This document shows positions 1 to 8,461 of a stretch of DNA of 53,160 bases, piece after piece. The notes under the pieces are model-generated. The model searched no databases and was not told the DNA's origin. It saw only the letters and a list, made by a program, of their open reading frames with translations. Source of the stretch: Gracilibacillus halophilus YIM-C55.5. GTDB lineage: Bacteria > Bacillota > Bacilli > Bacillales > Amphibacillaceae. Position numbers and translations under genes: made by a program. Each line of letters begins with the position of its first letter. The stretch's first letter is position 1. The stretch is from NCBI RefSeq assembly GCF_000359605.1, contig NZ_APML01000006.1, forward strand, positions 1 to 53,160, written 5' to 3'.

Positions 1-2724
1 GGCGATTATGCAACGGCAATCGCCCGTTATAACGCTATTTTAAATGCGCCCGGAGTCAATGACGCATTAGTAGCACAAACCGAGAAGCATTTAGCGCGTG
101 CTGAAGAGGAAAAATCTGTACCAAAAGCAGATGCTATCTATGAAGAGGCAACGACGAATAATACTGTATCTGGTATTTTCAATGCCTATCTCAAAGGATA
201 TAACTGGTATCCAAATGATAACCGTTTTGTTGAAGGACTAAAGAACAGCGAAGAGCAATTGTTTGATTGGGCGGTCAGACAACACCATAACGCACGATAT
301 TCAACTGCAATTAAAAGATATGAAATGATTATCAACGCACCAATTGCTGAAGAAGATTTACTCAATCGTGTGAATCGTAAGATGGAGCAAGCTCAAAATG
401 AAGAGCGTCCAGCGGATGTGATCTATCAATTAGCTCAAGAAGAACCGACGGCATCTGGTAAACTAGAATTAAATCTAGAAGGTTATGAGACTTATCCTGA
501 TGATGATAGATTCAATGAAGGATTAAAAAATAGTACGGATGCATTGTATAAATGGGCAACATCAAAACATCAATCTGGTAACTTCGAAACGGCTAATGAT
601 CGTTATGCAAAATTATTAGAAGTACCGAATTTAAGTTCAGAACTCGAAAAATTAATCCAGATAAGAAAGAGCTATGCAGAAGATGGCCAACGTACACCAT
701 CCGTTTCCGGTTTTCTGAATGAAGCAGAAAATGAAGATTATTCTTCTGCTAAACTTAATGTGTTAGCTGATGGATATCACATCCATAATGGCAATCAACA
801 AATTGTAGAGCACATCAATCAGGCAGCCGCTTCATTATTGAATTGGGCAACTTCGAAACATTTGGAAGGTGAGTATGATACTGCTGAAGCACGGTATCAA
901 AAAGTTCTTAATACACCAGGTATCTCTGACAAGAATAAAGAAGTAGCAGAAAGTAAACTTCAATATGCTGAAAATGATGAACCACTACCAAATGCTGATG
1001 ACTTGTATAATGAATATGAGCAAGAAACAACAGCATCTGGTATGCTAGAAACGAGCAGTTTAGGATACAGACTTTATCCGAATGATCAACGTTTTGAAGA
1101 TGCGCTTTATGAGAGTGTCGATGCCTTGTTGAATTGGGCTACGAGCCAACATGAAGAGCAACGTTATGATACAGCTGCTGATCGTTACAGTAAAATTTTA
1201 GCTACACCCGTCATTGATCAGCTATTGGCGAATGAAGCTGAAATCAAATTGGATTATGCTGAAGATCAGCAATCTATTCCTTCAGCAGACAATCTATATA
1301 GCCAAGCTGAAAGTGATGGGACAGCATCTGGAAGTTTTGAATTATTTGAGAAAGGGCTGATTTTATATCCTGATAATCAGGAATTATTGTCAGGTCTAAA
1401 CTCAAGTGCGATGAACCTATTCTTATGGGCGAAAAATCAACATGAAGACCGCCGTTATCAAGTTGCTATCAAACGGTATGACAAATTGATCAATTCGCCT
1501 GTTGTCTCAGATAGTATTAAAAATATCGCTTCTAGAAATAAAGAAAATGCACAGAACCAGGAGTTACCTACAAGACAAATCATTGATCGTACGTATTCTC
1601 AAGATACCATATTCGAAGCATTGAATTCACAATTAAGTCTGTCGATACCACCACAAACGGATAAGTATCGTAATGACACAGGATATATTCATAGTGATTA
1701 TGTATCCAGTGAAAATACTGGAGTCATCACAGGTAGTGGTGTTAATTTACGTGTAAATCCGAACCTGAATGATGATCCACCATACAATGTTGGTGAAGGA
1801 ACTACTTTCAAAATGCTTGGTACAGTTGATGGAGAAAATGTGTCAGGTAGTACGAAATGGTATCACATTAAATATGACGGTGAAGAATTGTATGTTCATT
1901 CGAGTTTAGCAAAAGAGACAAGTGGATTGAGTCTGACACAGACGGCAAACGTATATGAAAAAACAAGCACCGATAGTCATGTATTTGACACGTTAACAGT
2001 AGATGACAATTTAACGGTGGTTGAAAAAACTGGTGATTGGTATGAAGTTGAATTGGGTCTATGGACAAATGCAAAATCATCAGAGGTGATGAGCTATCTT
2101 AATCCTGAAAACAACGACGTATACCAACACTTAGTTCTTGATTCAAGCCCTGGCGTAACCGCGAATCAGCTCAATCGATTGTTAACTGGTAGAGGAATAT
2201 TAGAAGGAGCGGGACAGGCATTTATTGATGCTGGGTTAGAGCATTCGGTAAATGAGGTTTATCTGATTTCTCATGCAATACTAGAAACTGGAGCTGGAAC
2301 AGATAATGTATCACCACTTGCCACTGGAGTCAAAGTTGGTAAAAATGATGATGGTGACTTAATGTTAGTTTCATCTGAAAACGAAGATAATTTAAGCTCA
2401 ATCAAAACAGTTTATAATATGTTTGGTATTGATGCAGTAGACGATAATGCTTTATCAGCTGGAGCACGCAAAGCATATAGAGAAGGTTGGTTCTCACCAG
2501 AAGAAGCCATTAAAGGTGGGGCAGAATTCATAGGTGAGAGGTACATCCATAGTTCCTATAATCAGAATACACTCTATAAAATGCGTTGGAATCCAGAGAA
2601 TCCTGGTAACCATCAATATGCAACAGACATGGGATGGGCTGTGAAACAAGTAAGTACGATGAAAAATATGTATAACCAGTTAGACAACCCAATCTTGCAC
2701 TTTGACATTCCAGAATACCGCTAA
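1..2724 (+). CDS. Repeat-bearing cell-wall N-acetylglucosaminidase (5' end outside window)
   Basis: The frame is open from base 1, so the start and any signal peptide lie upstream; 907 residues are visible. Five tandem units of 95-97 residues come first, each centred on a motif like LLNWATSKH followed by a TAxxRY helix (tryptophan codons at 268, 553, 844, 1135 and 1426). Two SH3-like segments follow from about residue 574 (GSGVNLRVNPN, then a weaker copy). The C-terminus from about residue 705 is a glucosaminidase domain of the LytD/LytG kind, with the catalytic-type glutamate near residue 762 in YLISHAILETGAG and a typical YATDMGWA ending. It would cleave GlcNAc-MurNAc bonds in peptidoglycan outside the cell. 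The repeat is shared with the carboxypeptidase gene at 8462. The domain call is firm; the function of the repeat is unknown. Confidence 0.9.
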   Translation, partial: GDYATAIARYNAILNAPGVNDALVAQTEKHLARAEEEKSVPKADAIYEEATTNNTVSGIFNAYLKGYNWYPNDNRFVEGLKNSEEQLFDWAVRQHHNARYSTAIKRYEMIINAPIAEEDLLNRVNRKMEQAQNEERPADVIYQLAQEEPTASGKLELNLEGYETYPDDDRFNEGLKNSTDALYKWATSKHQSGNFETANDRYAKLLEVPNLSSELEKLIQIRKSYAEDGQRTPSVSGFLNEAENEDYSSAKLNVLADGYHIHNGNQQIVEHINQAAASLLNWATSKHLEGEYDTAEARYQKVLNTPGISDKNKEVAESKLQYAENDEPLPNADDLYNEYEQETTASGMLETSSLGYRLYPNDQRFEDALYESVDALLNWATSQHEEQRYDTAADRYSKILATPVIDQLLANEAEIKLDYAEDQQSIPSADNLYSQAESDGTASGSFELFEKGLILYPDNQELLSGLNSSAMNLFLWAKNQHEDRRYQVAIKRYDKLINSPVVSDSIKNIASRNKENAQNQELPTRQIIDRTYSQDTIFEALNSQLSLSIPPQTDKYRNDTGYIHSDYVSSENTGVITGSGVNLRVNPNLNDDPPYNVGEGTTFKMLGTVDGENVSGSTKWYHIKYDGEELYVHSSLAKETSGLSLTQTANVYEKTSTDSHVFDTLTVDDNLTVVEKTGDWYEVELGLWTNAKSSEVMSYLNPENNDVYQHLVLDSSPGVTANQLNRLLTGRGILEGAGQAFIDAGLEHSVNEVYLISHAILETGAGTDNVSPLATGVKVGKNDDGDLMLVSSENEDNLSSIKTVYNMFGIDAVDDNALSAGARKAYREGWFSPEEAIKGGAEFIGERYIHSSYNQNTLYKMRWNPENPGNHQYATDMGWAVKQVSTMKNMYNQLDNPILHFDIPEYR

Positions 2725-2730
2725 CAAATA

Positions 2731-2761
2731 AGCCTAGACAGTATTTTTAACTGTCTAGGCT
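2731..2761. terminator. Bidirectional intrinsic terminator
   Basis: Perfect 12-bp inverted repeat (2731-2742 and 2750-2761, AGCCTAGACAGT and its complement) with a 7-base loop, T-rich on both sides. It lies between two convergent genes, and the loop holds the stop codon of the minus-strand acyltransferase. Confidence 0.9.
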
Positions 2762-4759
2762 ATTTTTAGTATCGATTTTATCTAAAGTTATTTCTATATG
2801 TTCTTGCAATGGGGGAGCAAGTGTTTTGGCAAATGTCGCACTGAAATGGTGTGAATCACGATACACGATAATATTATTTAATACAGGATAACAAGTATCG
2901 TCATCGCAATAATAATCACTTAAATCTGCAAAGGTTACATTGTTAGGTACATCCTCTGTGTTTTCCCATGGTTTTGTATCTGCTAAGACTTTATCACGGT
3001 CAGTAGAGCATTCTTCGATACCTTTTTCCTCGATACATTGCGGTATATCCTCTGGCATATATGGATTATCTCGGACAGCAAACACATGTGTATTCCCTTC
3101 GAGTTTTTCCCACATTTCGAGATACCCCTGTGGAATTGTTTCTCCCTTTGAAACACTAGCAGTAGTAAAAACTAAGTCAGGGTTACTTTCAATTAAAGGT
3201 TCGACGACATTCTGATTCCAAGTCATACATGATTCAGATAGCACACCGTCAAAATCTTTTGTTGAGAATCGACAAGCATCTTTAATATATAAGTCAATTT
3301 GCAAATTCAAATTCTTTGCAATTTCCATGAGTGGTGTATACCAATGTCCTGAATGTGATCCCCCAATGAGGGCAATGGTATAACTAGGATTTTCCGTTTC
3401 ACCAACGGAACAAGTCTTTACTTCAGTTTCGGTCATTTTTGTGTAGCACTCGCTTCGATCGTAAACTTTTGATAAATCTTCAGGTGCCTTAAGTAGACTT
3501 GGTATTAACTCATTGTTTGAAGATGTTGTATCACTATTTTTAGCTAACCGTGTACTCACTGTCTTAATCGAATCTTCGGTTGTACTTGCTGTAGTTGATT
3601 GTGTAAAGTACATATTCCAAGCTGTTGACATTGCGATGACCGGAATAAGAAATAATAATAGAATTGTCGTTAATCGTAACTTCGCTGTTTGCACACTTAC
3701 CTTTCTTATTGGACTTTCTATTATTCTTGAACTAATGAAGGACAGCACAAACGCAATTAAAATGATATATAATCCATCGACAAACGGCACAGAATCGACA
3801 TTGAAATGAGTGTAATAGAATATAAGTATGGGCCAATGCCATAAATAAAAGGCATAGGAAATACTACCGAAAAAAAGAAATGGTCGTGTCCCTAGCAAAT
3901 GATGAACACTAAACTTATGATTGTTCTCAGCAGACACAAGAACGAGAATCACAGCAGTTGTTGGAATTAATGCTGCAAAACCTGGAAACGTGTTGGACAC
4001 AGGAATCATCACACCAGTTAATGAGATAACTGCAACACCCATCCAGCCAATGATTAAATGAACCATACGGTTAAATTTTAAGTACGGTATAACGAGTGCT
4101 AATATACCACCTAAACTAAACTCCCACACTCTAGCAAAGGAATCAAAATAAGCCCATGACTGATTATTGGATGTGATATACATTGAATAGCCAAGTGATA
4201 TGATAAAAACGAAACTTAGTGAAACGAGTAAAGTTTTTCGAATAGGTGTTTTTAACAATCGTTTGCTAACAAAAAACACAATTAAAATCAGTAAAGGCCA
4301 AGTAATATAAAACTGACCTTGAAGTGACAATGCCCAAAAATGTTGCAAAGGACTAGCACTATTATTTTGAGCAAGATAATCGATAGCATTGTTAGCTAAT
4401 TGCCAATTTTGATAATAGAAAATCGAAGCAAATATTTCTGGGATCGTTTCTCCCCAACGCGATTTAGGTAATAGATAAATAGACATGACTGTTGTGAAGA
4501 AAATAACAATTAGAGCTAATGGAAGCAGTCTTCGAAACAGTCCAAATAAATAGTCGAAAAAACGTATTGTCCCATCTCTCGTAATTTTTGATACTAACGA
4601 TGTTGTAATTAAATAACCAGACACAATAAAGAAAACATCTACACCACCAGATACAGAATTGATCCATATATGATAAATCGCTACTAATAATGCTGCTAGT
4701 GCACGTATTCCTTCTATTTCTGGGCGGAACCTTTTGTCTGGTATACGTAAATCGTTCAT
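2747..4759 (-). CDS. OatA-like membrane O-acyltransferase with SGNH domain
   Basis: 670 residues, the usual length for the OatA/acyltransferase-3 plus SGNH architecture. The N-terminal half (residues 10-385) is strongly hydrophobic with many membrane spans and the family opening RPEIEGIRALAALLV followed by the conserved His30. The C-terminal half (from about 450) is an extracytoplasmic SGNH hydrolase-like domain with a block-I-type IGGSHSGHW and a C-terminal DSHHFS catalytic Asp/His motif. Such enzymes move acetyl groups across the membrane onto peptidoglycan or secreted glycans. Start ATG at 4759 follows GGAGATGG. It is divergent from the methyltransferase gene. The actual acceptor cannot be read from sequence; placed between wall hydrolases and glycosyltransferases it could modify MurNAc or a surface glycan. 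Confidence 0.88.
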   Translation of the reverse strand: MNDLRIPDKRFRPEIEGIRALAALLVAIYHIWINSVSGGVDVFFIVSGYLITTSLVSKITRDGTIRFFDYLFGLFRRLLPLALIVIFFTTVMSIYLLPKSRWGETIPEIFASIFYYQNWQLANNAIDYLAQNNSASPLQHFWALSLQGQFYITWPLLILIVFFVSKRLLKTPIRKTLLVSLSFVFIISLGYSMYITSNNQSWAYFDSFARVWEFSLGGILALVIPYLKFNRMVHLIIGWMGVAVISLTGVMIPVSNTFPGFAALIPTTAVILVLVSAENNHKFSVHHLLGTRPFLFFGSISYAFYLWHWPILIFYYTHFNVDSVPFVDGLYIILIAFVLSFISSRIIESPIRKVSVQTAKLRLTTILLLFLIPVIAMSTAWNMYFTQSTTASTTEDSIKTVSTRLAKNSDTTSSNNELIPSLLKAPEDLSKVYDRSECYTKMTETEVKTCSVGETENPSYTIALIGGSHSGHWYTPLMEIAKNLNLQIDLYIKDACRFSTKDFDGVLSESCMTWNQNVVEPLIESNPDLVFTTASVSKGETIPQGYLEMWEKLEGNTHVFAVRDNPYMPEDIPQCIEEKGIEECSTDRDKVLADTKPWENTEDVPNNVTFADLSDYYCDDDTCYPVLNNIIVYRDSHHFSATFAKTLAPPLQEHIEITLDKIDTKNSLDS

Positions 4760-5000
4760 TTTATACCATCTCCAATAATGTTAAATAATTGAACAAAATT
4801 CATTTTATATGAATTAAAGGTAAATTTAAACCTTACATGTAAAAATTTTATAGAAAAATTCTTTAAAAAGAACTACTGAAATAACACAATTAAAATATAC
4901 GCTCCCCCCGTAATTATCTTTTAAAAATGCGAACATTATGATATGATACGATTTGTAATTATACTGCAGTTTTTTGGAAATAATAGAAGTGAGTTAAAAT

Positions 5001-5606
5001 ATGGTAAGAGGAGTTGAAAGCTTGCTTAACGAAAAAGATAAAGATTATTGGAACCGCAGGATGTATATGTTTTATTATCAATATATCGATTTTTTAGTAC
5101 GAGCTTTTGCTTCTGATGCTCACCGCTTATTAGACGTAGGGACTGCGAACACACAATATATAGAAAATTTTGAATGGATTCCGGAGAAATTCTCATTGGA
5201 TATCGAAAATCCTTATCAATCACCAAACGTAACAGCAATTGAACAGGACTTTTTTCAATATACACCGGCTAGGGATTTTGATTTTGTTACCTGTCTACAA
5301 GTATTAGAACATATACCCAATGTAGAAGATTTTGCCCAAAAATTATTAGCGATCTCAGACAAAGTTTTAATTTCAGTTCCATATATGTGGCCAGAGGGAT
5401 CGGAAGAAGGGCACATTCATGACCCGATAAATTTAGATAAAGTGAATCGGTGGATGGGTAGAGAACCATCATATTATATTATTGTGGAGGAACCTCTAAG
5501 GAATCCAAACACAGGAAAAAGCAAAAGGTTAATTTGCTATTATCAAAAAGACAAAATGAATTATGGCAATGCTTGGAAAAGGCTAAAAATCATTATAGGA
5601 GAATGA
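5001..5606 (+). CDS. Class I SAM-dependent methyltransferase
   Basis: 201 residues. A SAM-binding motif I is visible (LLDVGTANTQYIE, about residues 46-58), an acidic motif after it (SLDIENP), and the post-motif LQVLEHIPNVEDF typical of Methyltransf_11/23 enzymes. No membrane segment. It starts a three-gene run: its TGA overlaps the ATG of the coiled-coil gene (ATGA), and the GT2 gene follows. By context it probably methylates a sugar or glycan terminus made by the adjacent glycosyltransferase. The upstream 240 bases have no gene. The start is supported by frame and position, with only a weak ribosome binding site (GAAGTGAG). Confidence 0.75.
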   Translation: MVRGVESLLNEKDKDYWNRRMYMFYYQYIDFLVRAFASDAHRLLDVGTANTQYIENFEWIPEKFSLDIENPYQSPNVTAIEQDFFQYTPARDFDFVTCLQVLEHIPNVEDFAQKLLAISDKVLISVPYMWPEGSEEGHIHDPINLDKVNRWMGREPSYYIIVEEPLRNPNTGKSKRLICYYQKDKMNYGNAWKRLKIIIGE

Positions 5607-5953
5607 ATATGGGGAGTAATTTAAAAGATGATATGAATATAGGTCAGAATCAAAATGATTTAATTGAACACATTAAAGAATTACTACAAGAACAAAATAA
5701 TAATTATGAAATTTTAAGATTAGAAATGAAAGTACAAGACGTAAGAAATAGATTAAAATCTCTAAAAAATAAAAATAATGAGAAGCAACAAAAGATAATA
5801 CAATTAGAAGAAAAAATTCATCACATGCAAAGGAAAACTTCAATGTTTAAAAGAAAACAAAGGCAATATCAAGAAAAGTATGATGTATTAACAAGCAGAA
5901 AGGCATGGAAATGGACCGCGCCTATTCGACGAATTGGAAGTATTTTGAAATGA
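5603..5953 (+). CDS. Small coiled-coil protein ending in a W-K-x-T-x-P-x-R motif
   Basis: 116 residues from ATG 5603, which overlaps the methyltransferase stop (ATGA) and sits just after ATAGGAGA. The frame is open further upstream, but that part lies inside the methyltransferase gene. Residues 20-95 are highly charged, rich in Lys, Glu and Gln with a heptad-like pattern, so a coiled coil is likely. The end reads SRKAWKWTAPIRRIGSILK; the neighbouring glycosyltransferase has SRSWKLTFPVR after its own coiled coil. That tail may dock on the membrane or on a partner. No catalytic domain. I infer a scaffold or adaptor for the GT2 enzyme; no named family recognised. Confidence 0.7.
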   Translation: MNMGSNLKDDMNIGQNQNDLIEHIKELLQEQNNNYEILRLEMKVQDVRNRLKSLKNKNNEKQQKIIQLEEKIHHMQRKTSMFKRKQRQYQEKYDVLTSRKAWKWTAPIRRIGSILK

Positions 5954-5999
5954 ATGCGATATTGCTATTATCTTTTACCGATAATGGAGGAGTTTAGAA

Positions 6000-8051
6000 T
6001 TGAAAAACCATGATACAAATAAATTAGATCATAAAAAGGATACAATCACTAACTTGATTGATTTGATAAACGATTTAGAAACTGACCTGGAACAAGAACA
6101 GAGGTTGGAAAAAGAATTAGAAGAAAAAATTGATAATTTACAGATTGATCATGATGTAACGAAAGCACAATATAAAAAAGAACTTATAAAGAAAAAGAAA
6201 GCTGAAAAAAAATTATCTAAAGTAGAAAATAGTAGATCGTGGAAATTAACTTTTCCAGTAAGACAATTTCTTGCGACTATTGGTAATAATAGCAAAAGAC
6301 GGAAAATTTCGACCGAAAATAGTAGTTCTGACAATACGCTAGCAGTAAAAGATGATAGTTTGAAGTTGCTAAATAGAAAATTATGGGGTGGGTTTGCAGA
6401 ATATGCACTTGAGGAACTGGAGAAAGTCAAACAGTCACCTACACAACCTAAAGGCGAAAGAATAAAAGCTGCACGTTTCGTAGCACGTTGGTATTATGAT
6501 AAGCAAGAGTATAAGAAAGCTCTTGAGGGTTTGTATTTCATTACAGAGATTAGTACTGAACGGATAACATTGAACCGTATTATACCTGAGGTCAAAGTGT
6601 TATTAAAGTTAAATGAGGTCGAAGTTGCCAGACATAAATTATTAAAATTACTTGATCATATCGGTGTAGATTCAGAAGTGTTACTTGGATTTTCTCACGT
6701 TGAAAGTCACCCTGAAGAAAGAATGAAGTGGCTAAATCTTATATATGAAAAGAATGGTTTTGAGCAAATCCAAAAGATAACAGACGCTTCACCCATCTCT
6801 CTACAGAATATCGAGTCTAGGAAAATCGATAAAAATGAGAATTTGGAACAATATAAAGTGACAATTCTAATTCCAGCTTATAATGCAGGAGATTCGATTC
6901 ATATAGCTTTAAATAGTTTACTGAACCAAACAATTACGAATGTAGAAATTATCGTGGTGGATGATTTTAGTACGGACAATACAGCGGATGTTGTTCAGAG
7001 TTATGTAGATAATGATACTCGAATTAAATTAATCAAAAAAGAAATAAATGAAGGAGCATATGCTGCTAGAAACACAGGTTTACAATATGCAACTGGTGAT
7101 TATATTACGGTTCATGATAGTGATGATTGGTCCCACCCACAAAAACTCGAAACTCAGTTGAGAGAAATTGTAAGACATCCAAATGCTATTGGTTCGATAT
7201 CTTATTTAATCCGTGTATATGATGATTTATTTCCATTAAATGCTGGAACAGTGTTAAATGAACGTTTTAACATTATGAATTATTCATCACTTTTGTTTGA
7301 TAGAAAAATACTTTCTGTTGTTGGTGGATGGGATAGTGTCCGAGTTGCTGGGGATTCTGAATTTGTATGGCGAATAGAGAAAATATTTGGAAATGAAAGT
7401 ATATTACGTGTAGAACCAAAAATCCCATTATCATTAGCTTTATCTGCTCCGCAATCACTTACGGGTCAAAAAACGACAAATATTAAGTCCATTCATTTTG
7501 GGTTGAGAAAAATTTACAGAAATTGTTTCCAATGGTGGCATGACTCAGTGAATGATATGGACGAGTTGTATCTTGATCCGAAAAAAATAAACAGAAAATT
7601 CCCTTGTCCATCTCCTAATTTAATTCATAAACCAGAACATAATGTTTATGATGTAGTATTTATTGCAGATTTTACATTTGATAGAGATGAACAACCTTTG
7701 AAGGAGCTTATGGATGATGCGATTGCATATGGAAAAAGTATAGGTATCTATCATTGGCCATATTACCAAGAAGATGATATCAATCAGCCGATGGCTGATT
7801 ATGTGTATGCTTTAGCTTTAAAGCATAATATACGCTTGCTTGTCCCTAATGAAGAGATAGAAGCAAGCAAACTATATGTAGGCACATCTCATATTTTGGA
7901 TTATAAATTAGAAAGCGGTCCTAAGATTAACACAACAGATGCAGAAATATTAAACGACCAGAAAGAAAATAAGGCAGTAATTGAGCAAAGAATAGAAAAC
8001 TTAGCAGAAGTTTGCTCTATTCAAACAAAAGCAATTTCCTATAAAAAATAA
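6000..8051 (+). CDS. Multidomain GT2 glycosyltransferase with N-terminal coiled coil
   Basis: 683 residues, TTG start after GGAGGAG. Residues 10-75 are a Lys/Glu-rich coiled coil, 76-88 carry SRSWKLTFPVR, and about 120-270 form a helical, TPR-like stretch (EYALEELEKV, ARFVARWYYDKQEYKKALEG). The GT2 (GT-A) domain starts near 284 (YKVTILIPAYNAG, then IIVVDDFSTDNT) with the metal-binding-type HDSDDW near 371. The last 120 residues (from NVYDVVFIADFT) are a further globular part that resembles a GT-B fragment, not identified. Cytoplasmic, sugar donor unknown. It forms a run with the methyltransferase and the coiled-coil gene, and likely glycosylates a surface polymer or protein. Confidence 0.85.
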   Translation: MKNHDTNKLDHKKDTITNLIDLINDLETDLEQEQRLEKELEEKIDNLQIDHDVTKAQYKKELIKKKKAEKKLSKVENSRSWKLTFPVRQFLATIGNNSKRRKISTENSSSDNTLAVKDDSLKLLNRKLWGGFAEYALEELEKVKQSPTQPKGERIKAARFVARWYYDKQEYKKALEGLYFITEISTERITLNRIIPEVKVLLKLNEVEVARHKLLKLLDHIGVDSEVLLGFSHVESHPEERMKWLNLIYEKNGFEQIQKITDASPISLQNIESRKIDKNENLEQYKVTILIPAYNAGDSIHIALNSLLNQTITNVEIIVVDDFSTDNTADVVQSYVDNDTRIKLIKKEINEGAYAARNTGLQYATGDYITVHDSDDWSHPQKLETQLREIVRHPNAIGSISYLIRVYDDLFPLNAGTVLNERFNIMNYSSLLFDRKILSVVGGWDSVRVAGDSEFVWRIEKIFGNESILRVEPKIPLSLALSAPQSLTGQKTTNIKSIHFGLRKIYRNCFQWWHDSVNDMDELYLDPKKINRKFPCPSPNLIHKPEHNVYDVVFIADFTFDRDEQPLKELMDDAIAYGKSIGIYHWPYYQEDDINQPMADYVYALALKHNIRLLVPNEEIEASKLYVGTSHILDYKLESGPKINTTDAEILNDQKENKAVIEQRIENLAEVCSIQTKAISYKK

Positions 8052-8064
8052 CATGAAAAATAAA

Positions 8065-8309
8065 GGAGATCGGGAAAAAAGAGTAATTGGACAGGAAAAT
8101 CCGAACATAATAAGCGTAGGCAAAATACGGAGACTCCTGTGGAAACTCACGCGAGCTGAAGATCCACAGTGTGAAGAACTCTTCTTTACACAGTTAGCTG
8201 AAGCCGTGTCCACGGAAAGCGAAGTATTTTGCCGACGCGTTATGTGTACGCAGAGATTGTTCGGATTTCGTTCTTCCTATTTAGTTTTGTCCCAGTCTCT
8301 GTTTTTTTT
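8065..8309. repeat. Composite intergenic repeat: terminator-like hairpin with a second palindromic element inside
   Basis: Outer arms of about 42 bp (8065-8106 against 8258-8300, ending TTTTGTCCCAGTCTC and then a run of T) form an imperfect long hairpin acting as a terminator after the GT2 gene. The inner part 8115-8237 is a second inverted repeat (GTAGGCAAAATACGGAGACT against its imperfect complement ending TATTTTGCCGACG). It resembles the dispersed GACTCCTGCGGGAA-type element common in Bacillaceae intergenic regions. A simpler version of the outer hairpin lies at 52763-52848. An open frame crosses it but has no coding character. Confidence 0.8.
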
Positions 8310-8461
8310 ATGACTAGGATAATAACTGATTATGTACACATTCAATAAGTTGTCGCATAAAATATTAGATTTTTTATCTAAATAAAGTGAAATCAGTCCT
8401 ATATTACTAGTACTAATTTTAGTATAATAAATGAAAATGTGGTCAAAAGGGGGAATCTAGT

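Noticed and set aside
8053-8313. Open frame of 86 codons with ATG
   Set aside because: It lies entirely across the composite palindromic repeat; translated sequence has no protein character and the similar repeat at 52.8 kb does not keep the frame.
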